Shown here: one piece after another, positions 1-7,471 of the stretch
How the letters are laid out: each line of letters begins with the position of its first letter
How positions within the stretch are numbered: the stretch's first letter is position 1
DNA from: Dysgonamonadaceae bacterium
Lineage (GTDB): Bacteria; Bacteroidota; Bacteroidia; Bacteroidales; Azobacteroidaceae
DNA: 64,000 nucleotides
Assembly: GCA_031289145.1 (NCBI GenBank)
Contig: JAITQA010000139.1
Location: forward strand, 1 to 64,000
Reading direction: 5' to 3'
Notes under the pieces: generated by a model
The model's database searches: none
What the model was told of the DNA's origin: nothing
The model's input: only the letters and a program-made list of their open reading frames with translations
Translations under genes and position numbers: made by a program

Positions 1-647
1 AGATTCCCGCCATACAAAAACCGCACATCGGAAAAGGGACGATAGATTTTCACATGCCGCTTGCCGACATATCCGAAAACAGGTTCAGCGGCAGACGATG
101 AAAAAGCAAACGGTTTGCCCTCGTTGTTTTCGCTTCTAAATTCTTTCAGGGAACAGACCTTGTAGGTTTTCAATGTTTCCGGCGTAATGCCGTATTGTTG
201 CCAAAATGCCGTTTCTTTCGCCGAAAAATATTGTTGGACAATGGAATAGGGTTTTACCTTTTTCGGTTCAACGGGTAATTCTGGTTTCTTTGCCGTTTTT
301 ACAACAGGAGAAACGGAAAGGACAAAAGTATCATCACTACTTAACCCAAGCGACAAATCGCGGTTAATAGTTTCCAATATTTCGACAAAATCTTTTGGGT
401 TGCTGCAATTCAGGTTTTTCAGCTTCCCGACAATATCGAAGCAGTCGCCACTGTAGGCATCGTTGCCGAAGTCCTTCAATTTATATATCCTGTAACGACG
501 GTCAAAATAAACGTTGCAGGAGGCTTTCTTATCATCGTACAACGGGTTACGGAAATTTTTGCCAAGCTGCCACTTCGTGTCAATATAATAACGGAAAACC
601 TCAAATCCGTTATTGGTTTTATCCAATATTGCCTGCTTACTTAGCAT
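1..647 (-). CDS. Primase-like (CHC2/Toprim-type) protein of a mobile element, partial
   Basis: About 215 N-terminal residues are visible; the gene runs off the left edge of the window. Residues 20-70 resemble the CHC2-like N-terminal region of primases carried by Bacteroides mobile elements: a basic NPLYDDKKASCNVYF stretch, then KLKDFG and SGDCFDIV. The usual zinc cysteines are not all present. A linker and a region typical of the start of the Toprim-associated part follow. The start is the ATG at 645-647, which overlaps the end of the upstream HTH gene by 11 nt, so the two are probably co-translated. Such HTH-primase pairs are common in Bacteroides integrative and mobilizable elements. The catalytic Toprim part is outside the window, so enzymatic function is inferred. 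Confidence 0.6.
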   Translation of the reverse strand, partial: MLSKQAILDKTNNGFEVFRYYIDTKWQLGKNFRNPLYDDKKASCNVYFDRRYRIYKLKDFGNDAYSGDCFDIVGKLKNLNCSNPKDFVEILETINRDLSLGLSSDDTFVLSVSPVVKTAKKPELPVEPKKVKPYSIVQQYFSAKETAFWQQYGITPETLKTYKVCSLKEFRSENNEGKPFAFSSSAAEPVFGYVGKRHVKIYRPFSDVRFLYGGN

Positions 648-957
648 TTTTATAGTAATTATTTAGAAGTTCCTGAAAATCTTGAGGATTGCTCTTTATA
701 AGGTTTTCGTCCAACATCCGTTGAATCTCGCTCAACTTATAGAAAGTTTTACCCCTGATAATGGAATAGTTGAGTAATTTTTGCGTACGCAGGCGTTGCA
801 ATGTGCGGACACTTACTTTGAGGTAAGAGCAAACATCGTGAGTGTCCACCCAGCCCTCGTGGTCGGCTTCCGAATGTTCTTTCACATACCGGCTGATTTT
901 ATCTAACCGGTTAAGAATTTCTTTGAATGCTTTGGATTCAATCGTTATCACTTCCAT
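637..957 (-). CDS. Helix-turn-helix (excisionase/MerR-like) protein of a mobile element
   Basis: This protein has 106 aa. Residues 1-35 are probably helical (EITIESKAF, ILNRLDKISRYV). A winged HTH of the excisionase type follows at about 37-90, with WVDTHDVCSYLKVSVRTLQRL as the recognition part and a wing around KTFYKLSEIQRML. Small proteins of this design sit between the integrase and primase genes of Bacteroides integrative elements and act as excision or regulatory factors. The start ATG at 955-957 is followed downstream by the primase-like gene with an 11-nt overlap. No integrase gene lies upstream in this window, which is unusual for this arrangement. Confidence 0.7.
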   Translation of the reverse strand: MEVITIESKAFKEILNRLDKISRYVKEHSEADHEGWVDTHDVCSYLKVSVRTLQRLRTQKLLNYSIIRGKTFYKLSEIQRMLDENLIKSNPQDFQELLNNYYKNAK

Positions 958-1302
958 AATGCAAAATATTTTGGTGCAAAGTTCGCAAGTCCCAAAAACC
1001 TAAATTCTTTGGTAAAGTATTTAAATTGCATTTTTAACATTTGAAAGCGGATTGACAAAATACAATCTATTGATAAATAGCAATTTGCAAATTTACCAGA
1101 GTACCCAAAAGAGAAAAATCAGGCAAAAAACACTTTGTTTTTTCTCAAAAGGGCAAACAGCTGATTATAAGCGGAAAACAAAAACACCTTGCAAGAAACA
1201 TGTGAAAAAGGGGCTAAAACAGGGTATTTTTGATATATAAGCATATTTTACCGGAAGAAAAAAAATATAGAGAGGCTTGTCAAGGCATGGCTAATGCTTT
1301 CG

Positions 1303-1357
1303 CGGGGTGTAAGGTGCAAGCATATATGTATATATATGGCTTGCACCTTACACCCCG
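1303..1357. repeat. Perfect 19-bp inverted repeat with 17-nt AT-rich loop
   Basis: The arm at 1303-1321 (CGGGGTGTAAGGTGCAAGC) is exactly complementary to 1339-1357, separated by an AT-rich loop of ATATA-type sequence. There is no T tract after either arm, so it is not a typical terminator. It lies in the non-coding gap 958-1746 between the mobile-element genes and the tRNA-Ser-like 3' end. A protein-binding or end structure of the element is plausible. Between 958 and 1302 I see only AT-rich sequence and a short ORF without coding character. Confidence 0.85.
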
Positions 1358-1381
1358 GCTAAATGATTAATATTCGGGAAA

Positions 1382-1412
1382 TTTGTTTTTTGAAAAATAA
1401 GTTGTAACTTTG
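1382..1412 (+). promoter_or_regulatory. Strong Bacteroidota promoter match with no obvious gene
   Basis: TTTG at 1382-1385 and TAACTTTG at 1405-1412 are spaced by 19 bp, matching the Bacteroidota -33/-7 consensus. Transcription would start near 1420 and run right. The next coding start is at 1747, which has its own promoter, so this promoter may drive a short RNA or be a relic of the gene disrupted at the element boundary. Confidence 0.5.
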
Positions 1413-1540
1413 TACCCAAGTCATTTGCGGACATTTCTGCCCAGAATGACGACAAAAAGCGTCCTTTGAAGACATTACCAAATCATTACCTTTCAGGTTT
1501 GATTTAGATATAATGTATTGATAATGAGTGACAGGCAAAG

Positions 1541-1567
1541 CAGGGTTCACATCCCTCGCTTTCCGCC
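1541..1567 (+). other. tRNA-Ser-like 3' end (T arm plus acceptor), candidate att site
   Basis: CAGGG-TTCACAT-CCCTC can form a T arm with four of five pairs. It is followed by GCTTTCC (acceptor 66-72), G as discriminator, then CC. A G73 discriminator with this acceptor suggests tRNA-Ser. No 5' half of a tRNA is present upstream. The T loop has C instead of the invariant A58, so it is not a functional tRNA. A short tRNA 3' end next to mobile-element genes is what integration by a tyrosine recombinase leaves at one junction; this reading is inference. An outer 6-bp inverted repeat (GCAGGG 1540-1545, CCCTGC 1566-1571) surrounds it. Confidence 0.45.
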
Positions 1568-1710
1568 CTGCAATTCGAAAATAGAAAATATATTGGAATT
1601 GATATAGAAAAAAAGAGCAAACCTGATGTTGCTATGCAACCGTTTATCCCTTGTCGGCTTTTCTTTACATTATTACTGCACAACTAATAGTTTTTTTACA
1701 TAAATTCTGT

Positions 1711-1718
1711 TATCTTTG
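1711..1718 (+). promoter_or_regulatory. -7 element of the permease promoter
   Basis: TATCTTTG matches the TAnnTTTG consensus. A TTTTTTT tract about 20 bp upstream could serve as the -33 region. The predicted start point lies about 20 nt before the ATG at 1747. Confidence 0.6.
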
Positions 1719-1746
1719 TAACCGATAATACAAAATTGATTACAAA

Positions 1747-3390
1747 ATGAGCATCTTTCAAAGAAAACCCTTGAACGCCCTTCTGGCAGAGACCAATGAA
1801 GAAGGCGAATACACCTTGAAGAAAACTTTAGGCCCTTACAAGTTGGTTGCTTTGGGCTTAGGGGCGATAATCGGCGCCGGTTTGTTTTCCATAACCGGGA
1901 TTGCGGCAGGAAGTTATGCCGGGCCGGCCATCACCATTTCGTTCTTAATTGCCGCAACCGGATGTTGTTTTGCCGGTTTGTGCTATGCAGAATTTGCATC
2001 CATGTTACCTGTTGCCGGAAGCGCCTACACCTACTCTTATGCCACGCTTGGGGAATTTATCGCATGGGTAATCGGCTGGGATTTGGTGCTGGAATACGCC
2101 GTTGGCGCAGCTACGGTCAGTATCAGTTGGAGTCGCTATATCATAAAACTCCTGGAGGGGTTTCAGATTTATCTGCCTGCCGAATATACGGCTTGTCCGT
2201 GGGATGGAGGCATTGTGAACCTGCCTGCCGCCATTATCATTATCCTGATGAGCCTGCTGTTGATTCGGGGAACGGAGGGTAGTTCTTTTGTGAACTCCAT
2301 CATTGTGTTTTTGAAAATAGCGGTTGTATTGGTTTTTATTATCTTAGGATGGCAATTTATCAGGACGGAGAATTATGTTCCTTATATTCCGGATAATACG
2401 GGCGTTTGGGGTTCTTATGGCTTCAGTGGGATAATACGGGCGGCCGCTATCGTCTTTTTTGCCTTTATTGGTTTTGATGCGGTGAGCACTGCGGCGCAGG
2501 AGACAAAAAATCCGAGAAAGAATATGCCTATCGGTATATTGGGTTCGCTGCTTATCTGCACCATATTGTATATGCTTTTTGCGCATGTTTTGACCGGTGT
2601 AACCAATTATGCCGCTTTTCAAGGCCGGGATGGCATTGCGCCGGTAGCCTTGGCAATCGACCAAATGGGAACTGTATTGCCGGACGGAAGTATTCAGCCT
2701 GTATTTCCATGGTTGAATAAAGCCATCATTTTAGCTATTTTAGCCGGTTATTCCTCGGTTATTTTGGTGATGCTGCTGGGACAAAGCCGCGTGTTTTATT
2801 CCATGAGTCGCGACGGATTATTGCCCAAATCATTCTCCCGGATTCATCCCAAATACCGGACGCCTTTCAAGAGCAACATCACGTTTCTCGTTGTGATCAG
2901 TGTTTTTACACTGTTTGTCCCGGCGCATGTAGTCGGAGAATTGACAAGTATCGGTACTTTGCTGGCTTTCATTATTGTCTGTGCCGGAATTTTGGTGATG
3001 CGAAAAAAGATGCCGGATGCACCGCGTGCCTTCAAGACGCCTTGGGTGCCTGTTGTACCTGTATTGGGAATCTTAATTTGCCTTTTTATGATGTTTTTTT
3101 TACCTTTCGATACTTGGATTCGATTGATTCTTTGGATGCTTTTGGGCCATAATATTTATGTGTTTTATGGATCGCGTCACAGTAAATTAGGCGCTACAAA
3201 AAACAATAACATTTTGTCATGGATCGGATTGGGTATTGCCATTTTCCTCTTTTCGTTTACTTTTATTCATCAACTGAGCATCGGATGGGAAGAAAATTAT
3301 CTTTTTCCGGCGATTTTATTATTGATAGCTTTGATTCATATTGTATTGTATAGCAGTAAATTGATATTTGCTATTTCGCATAAAAAATAA
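1747..3390 (+). CDS. APC-superfamily amino-acid permease (cationic amino acid transporter type)
   Basis: This 547-aa inner-membrane protein has about 12-14 hydrophobic segments. Residues 37-60 carry the glycine-rich first helix of the APC fold (LGLGAIIGAGLFSITG), and FFAFIGFDAVSTAAQETKNP around 235-255 is the hallmark loop of helix 6 in this family. Length and the extra C-terminal helices fit the CAT subfamily (TC 2.A.3.3), so it probably imports an amino acid by proton coupling. The substrate cannot be read from sequence. It is a single gene with its own promoter. The following 35 bp are AT-rich and lead into the tRNA on the other strand. Confidence 0.85.
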   Translation: MSIFQRKPLNALLAETNEEGEYTLKKTLGPYKLVALGLGAIIGAGLFSITGIAAGSYAGPAITISFLIAATGCCFAGLCYAEFASMLPVAGSAYTYSYATLGEFIAWVIGWDLVLEYAVGAATVSISWSRYIIKLLEGFQIYLPAEYTACPWDGGIVNLPAAIIIILMSLLLIRGTEGSSFVNSIIVFLKIAVVLVFIILGWQFIRTENYVPYIPDNTGVWGSYGFSGIIRAAAIVFFAFIGFDAVSTAAQETKNPRKNMPIGILGSLLICTILYMLFAHVLTGVTNYAAFQGRDGIAPVALAIDQMGTVLPDGSIQPVFPWLNKAIILAILAGYSSVILVMLLGQSRVFYSMSRDGLLPKSFSRIHPKYRTPFKSNITFLVVISVFTLFVPAHVVGELTSIGTLLAFIIVCAGILVMRKKMPDAPRAFKTPWVPVVPVLGILICLFMMFFLPFDTWIRLILWMLLGHNIYVFYGSRHSKLGATKNNNILSWIGLGIAIFLFSFTFIHQLSIGWEENYLFPAILLLIALIHIVLYSSKLIFAISHKK

Positions 3391-3423
3391 ATTATCAAGA
3401 ATAAATACGGTTTTTTGTTTTCG

Positions 3424-3512
3424 TGCGGAATACCGGACTCGAACCGGCGCCGAAGATTGGATTCTTCAACCAAGATATGAAGTCTTGCGTGCTGCCATTA
3501 CACTAATTCCGC
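3424..3512 (-). tRNA. Class-II-like tRNA with predicted UCA anticodon
   Basis: The minus strand folds into a complete cloverleaf: 7-bp acceptor GCGGAAT/ATTCCGC (an eighth T-A pair is possible); T8 A9; 4-bp D stem GTGT/GCAC with AATGGCA loop (A14, G18G19 and A21 present); anticodon stem CAAGA/TCTTG with loop CTTCATA; a 22-nt variable arm with a GAAGA/TCTTC hairpin; and T arm GCCGG-TTCGAGT-CCGGT. The only 7-nt loop puts T33 before TCA, which would read UGA. U at position 37 is unusual. CCA is not encoded. The loop resembles bacterial selenocysteine tRNA, but the D arm and the A73 do not. It could be an opal-decoding or allo-tRNA, or a decayed tRNA with an insertion. No promoter was recognised. 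Confidence 0.7.
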
Positions 3513-3548
3513 AGGAAGGGTGCATTTCAAATTGTCGCACTCGTTATT

Positions 3549-3646
3549 GTAAGTACTTAGCGGCTATCATGGGATGTCTCCGCTCCGCTTCGCTCCGGTC
3601 GACAGGACGGTTCCGATTGATAGAAAAAAAGGGATGGAGTACTTAC
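3549..3646. repeat. Small repeat element between two tRNA genes, related to the 51.6-kb palindrome
   Basis: The ends GTAAGTACT (3549-3557) and AGTACTTAC (3638-3646) are inverted. Inside, 3564-3610 (TATCATGGGATGTCTCC, then CGCTTCGCTCC, then GTCGACAGGACGG) closely matches both arms of the large palindrome at 51580-51775. A dispersed non-coding repeat family is therefore present in this genome. The remaining gap 3647-3878 holds nothing I can name. Confidence 0.65.
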
Positions 3647-3878
3647 CGGCTCCGCTATTTCAAGAGCAACCGGAATTAATGAAAGGCAATTAGGACATTA
3701 TGCTTCCGGCTATAGAAAACCGCGCCCACAACAGCGTATGAAAAGTATTTCCGGGATACATAAAATAAGCAAAAGATTAGCATCCGTTGTGTAGTTATTG
3801 TTTGACAACTTTATTTCACAACCTCTCCCGTTCCTAAAAAAGCGGAAGCTAAAAAGAAAGATATGCATGAATCCAAAT

Positions 3879-3917
3879 CGAAAAAGCCGATAGACCCGTA
3901 AGCTATCGGCTTTTTCG
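3879..3917 (-). terminator. Bidirectional hairpin terminator downstream of tRNA-Cys
   Basis: The 15-bp arms CGAAAAAGCCGATAG (3879-3893) and CTATCGGCTTTTTCG (3903-3917) are perfect complements with a 9-nt loop and runs of A and T on the outer ends. It lies 7 nt downstream of tRNA-Cys in the transcription direction. Confidence 0.85.
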
Positions 3918-3923
3918 ATGAAG

Positions 3924-3994
3924 AGGTTCCTAGCAGATTCGAACTGCTGTAGACGGTTTTGCAGACCGGTGCCTAGCCACTCGGCCAAGGAACC
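3924..3994 (-). tRNA. tRNA-Cys (GCA)
   Basis: The cloverleaf has acceptor GGTTCCT/AGGAACC, a D arm with GCCGAGTGGCTAGGC, anticodon stem CCGGT/ACCGT with loop CTGCAAA (anticodon GCA), T arm AGCAG-TTCGAAT-CTGCT and discriminator T. U73 with GCA is diagnostic for cysteine. CCA is not encoded. It is followed by a strong terminator and preceded by a consensus promoter. Confidence 0.95.
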
Positions 3995-4013
3995 TTGTTT
4001 CTGTTTGTGCCTG

Positions 4014-4046
4014 CAAAGGTAAGTAAAATTTATCCATAAAAGCAAA
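4014..4046 (-). promoter_or_regulatory. Promoter of tRNA-Cys
   Basis: On the minus strand TACCTTTG (4014-4021) is the -7 element, and TTTG (4043-4046) lies 21 bp upstream as the -33 element. The start point falls about 12 nt before the tRNA 5' end. Confidence 0.65.
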
Positions 4047-4105
4047 TATTTGTATCCTTTTTTCGTTTTTATATTGTATGGGAGGCGGATTTAAGGATAA
4101 TTGTG

Positions 4106-4113
4106 TATCTTTG
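4106..4113 (+). promoter_or_regulatory. -7 element of the dTDP-sugar operon
   Basis: TATCTTTG lies 22 bp before the rmlC ATG at 4136. It is the only good promoter match before the five overlapping or closely spaced genes 4136-8513. Confidence 0.6.
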
Positions 4114-4135
4114 TGAATGATATTAAAAATAGATT

Positions 4136-4693
4136 ATGCAATATATTGAAACGAAAATAGTAGGTTTATGGATAATTGCACCCACAATCATAAGAGATGC
4201 ACGTGGGTATTTTGCAGAAACTTATAAAAAAGAAACGTTTGAAAAGCAGATAGGGAAAATTGATTTTATCCAAGACAACGAGTCTATGTCTTCTTTCGGC
4301 GTTTTAAGAGGTTTGCATTATCAGGAAGGAGAGGCTGCTCAGGCAAAATTAGTCAGAGTGATTCGGGGAAAAGTGTGGGATGTCGCAGTCGATATCCGGA
4401 AAACTTCCCCTACTTTCGGGCAGTTTGTGGCTGTTGAGTTGTCGGAAGAGAACAAGTTACAGTTCTTTATCCCAAGGGGATTTGCACACGGCTTCTTGGT
4501 ATTGAGCGAGCAGACTGTTTTTTCCTACAAAGTGGATAATAAGTATGCACCGACATCGGAAAGAACAATCAATTGCTTTGACCCGGACTTGGCTATTCCC
4601 TGGCCCTTTGATAAGTCGCAGTTGCTTTTGTCGGAAAAAGACAAAGCGGGAAGCGCTTTAAAAGATATCACAAAACAAATTATGTCCGTATGA
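4136..4693 (+). CDS. rmlC: dTDP-4-dehydrorhamnose 3,5-epimerase
   Basis: This 185-aa cupin-fold enzyme is of normal length for RmlC. It epimerises C3 and C5 of dTDP-4-keto-6-deoxyglucose in the cytoplasm. [12 protein letters not shown] at about 52-63 carries the catalytic histidine (H61), and [12 protein letters not shown] with [10 protein letters not shown] follows. It is the first gene of the operon; its stop TGA overlaps the ATG of rmlA by 4 nt. It would normally work with RmlA, RmlB and RmlD to make dTDP-L-rhamnose, but no rmlD is next to it. Confidence 0.93.
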   Translation: MQYIETKIVGLWIIAPTIIRDARGYFAETYKKETFEKQIGKIDFIQDNESMSSFGVLRGLHYQEGEAAQAKLVRVIRGKVWDVAVDIRKTSPTFGQFVAVELSEENKLQFFIPRGFAHGFLVLSEQTVFSYKVDNKYAPTSERTINCFDPDLAIPWPFDKSQLLLSEKDKAGSALKDITKQIMSV

Positions 4694-5553
4694 AAGGAAT
4701 CATTTTAGCCGGGGGAAGCGCTACAAGGCTTTTCCCGCTTTCAAAATCAATCTCAAAGCAGATTATGCCGGTATATGACAAGCCGATGATTTATTATCCG
4801 CTATCTACGCTGATGCTGGCAGGAATCAGGGAAGTGTTGATTATTTCAACCCCCCGCGATTTGCCGATGTTCGAGCAACTGCTGGGGACAGGAGAAAGTC
4901 TGGGTATGCAATTCGAATACATCATACAGCAAGCGCCCAATGGTCTGGCGCAAGCTTTTGTCCTGGGCGAAGATTTTATCGGGAACGAACCGGTTTGTTT
5001 GATTCTCGGCGACAATATTTTTTACGGGCAAGGTTTTAGTAAAATGTTGAAACAAGCTCAAAAAATCGAAACAGGAGCTTGTGTATTCGGCTATTATGTA
5101 AAAGACCCAAGGGCTTATGGCGTTGTCGATTTCGACGAATCGGGGAAAGTCGTTTCTATTGAAGAGAAGCCCGAAAAACCCAAGTCGAATTACGCTGTTC
5201 CAGGCTTGTATTTTTACGATAATTCGGTTGTTGTGAGAGCTAAAGCCTTGAAGCCCTCTGCACGCGGCGAATACGAAATTACGGATTTAAACCGGACTTA
5301 CTTGGAAGAAGGCAAACTGAACGTTCAACTTTTCGGCAGAGGCTTTGCCTGGTTAGATACGGGCAATTGCGATAGCTTGCTGGAGGCTTCCAATTTTGTT
5401 GCGACCATCCAGAAACGACAGGGTTTTTATGTTTCCTGTATCGAAGAAATTGCCTGGAGAAATGGATGGATTGACGACTGCCGGTTGGAAAAATTGGGAG
5501 GAGCATTGGAAAAAACAGATTACGGGAAATATATCCTTTCCTTAAATTCATAA
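4690..5553 (+). CDS. rmlA: Glucose-1-phosphate thymidylyltransferase
   Basis: The protein has 287 aa, typical for RmlA. It makes dTDP-glucose from dTTP and glucose 1-phosphate, the first step of dTDP-deoxysugar synthesis. The nucleotide-binding motif [17 protein letters not shown] is at 8-24 and KPMIYYPLS at 31-39. LGDNIFYG and EEKPEKPKS carry the metal and sugar-binding residues. It overlaps rmlC by 4 nt and is followed 11 nt later by a methyltransferase gene. Confidence 0.95.
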   Translation: MKGIILAGGSATRLFPLSKSISKQIMPVYDKPMIYYPLSTLMLAGIREVLIISTPRDLPMFEQLLGTGESLGMQFEYIIQQAPNGLAQAFVLGEDFIGNEPVCLILGDNIFYGQGFSKMLKQAQKIETGACVFGYYVKDPRAYGVVDFDESGKVVSIEEKPEKPKSNYAVPGLYFYDNSVVVRAKALKPSARGEYEITDLNRTYLEEGKLNVQLFGRGFAWLDTGNCDSLLEASNFVATIQKRQGFYVSCIEEIAWRNGWIDDCRLEKLGGALEKTDYGKYILSLNS

Positions 5554-5564
5554 AAAAAATTCGA

Positions 5565-6353
5565 ATGTACAATTTTCATTTTAAAGTAGATTGGTATTTT
5601 CAGATGCAAAAATCAAATTGCAATGAATATATAATTCCTTTTATCGAAAAGGTTTACAATATCAAAACGGAATATAGGGTTTTGGAAATCGGCTGCGGTG
5701 CAGGCGGCGTCATAACAGCCTTCGTGGAAAAAGGATGCCAAGGCGTAGGAGTGGATATTTATGACGGAAAATGGGTTTACGCCGACGAAAAACTACCGGA
5801 TTATGTCGATGCCGGAAGATTAAGGTTTGTACAGAAAGATATTTATTTGGCTGATATCGAATCGGATTTAAAAGGTAAATTTGATGTTATTATCCTGAAA
5901 GATACCATCGAACATATTCATGATCAACAACGACTGATCAACAAGATAAAAAATTTTCTCAATCCGGGTGGGGTCGTTTTCTTTGGTTTTCCTCCTTGGC
6001 AAATGCCTTTCGGCGGACATCAGCAGATGTGTTCAAGTAAAATATTGTCGTATTTCCCTTATTTTCATTTATTGCCGAAGTCTTTATACAAGAGTATCTT
6101 GAATTTATTTAAAGAGCATATCACGGAAGCGTTATTAGAAATCAAAGAAACCGGTATATCTATTGAGCGTTTTGAAAATATTGTGAAAAAAGAAGGCTAT
6201 AAAATAATCAACAAACAACTATATTTTATCAATCCGATATACAAGTATAAATTCGGAATAAAAGTGCGGAAGCAACCGAAAATTATCGGCTCGATACCGT
6301 ATCTTCGCGATTTTTTTACAACGAGCGTATATTATTTAATTCAGGTTATATGA
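5565..6353 (+). CDS. Class I SAM-dependent methyltransferase in the dTDP-sugar operon
   Basis: This 262-aa protein has a Rossmann methyltransferase core. VLEIGCGAGG (about 43-52) is motif I, VGVDIYDG the acidic loop, FVQKDI and DVIILKDTIEHI (about 120) motif IV, and LNPGGVVFFGFP motif V. The C-terminal third is lysine- and isoleucine-rich and not recognised. It occupies the place where rmlD often lies, overlaps rmlB by 4 nt, and probably methylates a sugar or glycan intermediate; the acceptor is unknown. Its base composition is more AT-rich than rmlA and rmlB. Confidence 0.8.
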   Translation: MYNFHFKVDWYFQMQKSNCNEYIIPFIEKVYNIKTEYRVLEIGCGAGGVITAFVEKGCQGVGVDIYDGKWVYADEKLPDYVDAGRLRFVQKDIYLADIESDLKGKFDVIILKDTIEHIHDQQRLINKIKNFLNPGGVVFFGFPPWQMPFGGHQQMCSSKILSYFPYFHLLPKSLYKSILNLFKEHITEALLEIKETGISIERFENIVKKEGYKIINKQLYFINPIYKYKFGIKVRKQPKIIGSIPYLRDFFTTSVYYLIQVI

Positions 6354-7471
6354 AACATTATTTAGTCACCGGAGGAGCCGGATTTATCGGCGCCAATTTT
6401 GTGAAATATCTGCTGAAAAATTATCAGGATATACAATTAATCGTTTTGGACGATTTGACGTATGCCGGTAATTTGGGTACCATCAAGGAAGAATTGAAAA
6501 ATCCCGGGGTCGCATTTGTCAAGGGAGATATCGGTGACCCGCAGGTTGTTGAAACCATCTTCGAAAAGCACAATATCGATTTTGTGTTAAATTTCGCAGC
6601 CGAAAGCCATGTAGATCGGAGCATAGAAAATCCGCAACTATTTCTTCAAACCAATATTTTAGGCACTCAAAACCTTTTAGAAATTGCAAAAAAACATTGG
6701 ACAAAAGGAAAGGATGAAAACGGTTATCCTGTTTATCGGGAAGGGGTTAAATATCTCCAGGTATCGACCGACGAAGTATACGGCAGTTTGGGTGATACCG
6801 GCTATTTTACCGAAAAAACGCCCTTAGATCCCCGGAGTCCCTATTCTGCTTCCAAAACAGGGGCAGACCTGATTGTTACGGCCTATTCGGAAACATACAA
6901 ATTACCGGTCAATATTACCCGTTGCTCGAATAATTACGGGCCTTACCATTTCCCGGAAAAACTGATTCCGCTTATTATAAAAAATATTCTGGAAGGGAAA
7001 AAACTTCCGGTTTACGGCGATGGTTCCAATGTGCGCGATTGGCTCTATGTAGAAGACCATTGCAAAGCCATTGCTTTAGTGCTGCATAAGGGAAGACCCG
7101 GAGAAATTTACAATATCGGAGGGCATAACGAAAAAAAGAATATCGAAATCGTGAAACTTACCCTGTCTACCATCCGCCGGTTGATGGAAGAAAACCCGGT
7201 TTACCGGAAAGCCTTGAAAATTTCAGGCGATTCCTTAGACTGGATATCTGAAGACTTGATTACTTATGTCAAAGACCGTTTGGGTCACGACCAGCGATAT
7301 GCCATTGATCCAGCTAAGATTACGACAGAATTGGGCTGGTATCCGGAAACTAAATTCGAGGACGGAATCGTGAAAACCATCCGCTGGTACCTCGAAAACC
7401 AGGACTGGGTCGCGGAAGTAACATCCGGCGATTACCAGCATTATTATCAACAGATGTATGGGAACAGATAA
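6350..7471 (+). CDS. rmlB: dTDP-glucose 4,6-dehydratase
   Basis: This 373-aa extended short-chain dehydrogenase converts dTDP-glucose to dTDP-4-keto-6-deoxyglucose with bound NAD. The N-terminal TGGAGFIGANF is the dinucleotide-binding motif. FAAESHVDRSIENP, VSTDEVYGS and PYSASKTGAD contain the catalytic Asp-Glu pair region and the YxxxK motif, and RCSNNYGPYHFPEKLIP is diagnostic for RmlB. It is a little longer than the roughly 350-aa norm because of an insertion around 260-310. It overlaps the preceding gene by 4 nt and the next by 14 nt. Confidence 0.95.
   Translation: MKHYLVTGGAGFIGANFVKYLLKNYQDIQLIVLDDLTYAGNLGTIKEELKNPGVAFVKGDIGDPQVVETIFEKHNIDFVLNFAAESHVDRSIENPQLFLQTNILGTQNLLEIAKKHWTKGKDENGYPVYREGVKYLQVSTDEVYGSLGDTGYFTEKTPLDPRSPYSASKTGADLIVTAYSETYKLPVNITRCSNNYGPYHFPEKLIPLIIKNILEGKKLPVYGDGSNVRDWLYVEDHCKAIALVLHKGRPGEIYNIGGHNEKKNIEIVKLTLSTIRRLMEENPVYRKALKISGDSLDWISEDLITYVKDRLGHDQRYAIDPAKITTELGWYPETKFEDGIVKTIRWYLENQDWVAEVTSGDYQHYYQQMYGNR

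Noticed and set aside
1052..1240. 62-codon plus-strand ORF in the left gap
   Set aside because: AT-driven lysine-rich sequence with no domain, ribosome binding site or promoter; treated as non-coding.
1541..1567. Complete tRNA-Ser or tmRNA gene
   Set aside because: No 5' acceptor or D arm is found upstream, and T-loop position 58 is C.
3424..3512. Reading this tRNA as tRNA-Met (CAT) or tRNA-Trp (CCA)
   Set aside because: CAT would need stem AAGAC/CTTGG, which does not pair. CCA lies in the hexaloop of the variable arm without a proper 7-nt loop.
3424..3512. Genetic code change (UGA as sense codon)
   Set aside because: Several genes end in TGA at the expected length (rmlC, methyltransferase at 5565, serine hydrolase fusion), so UGA is a stop.
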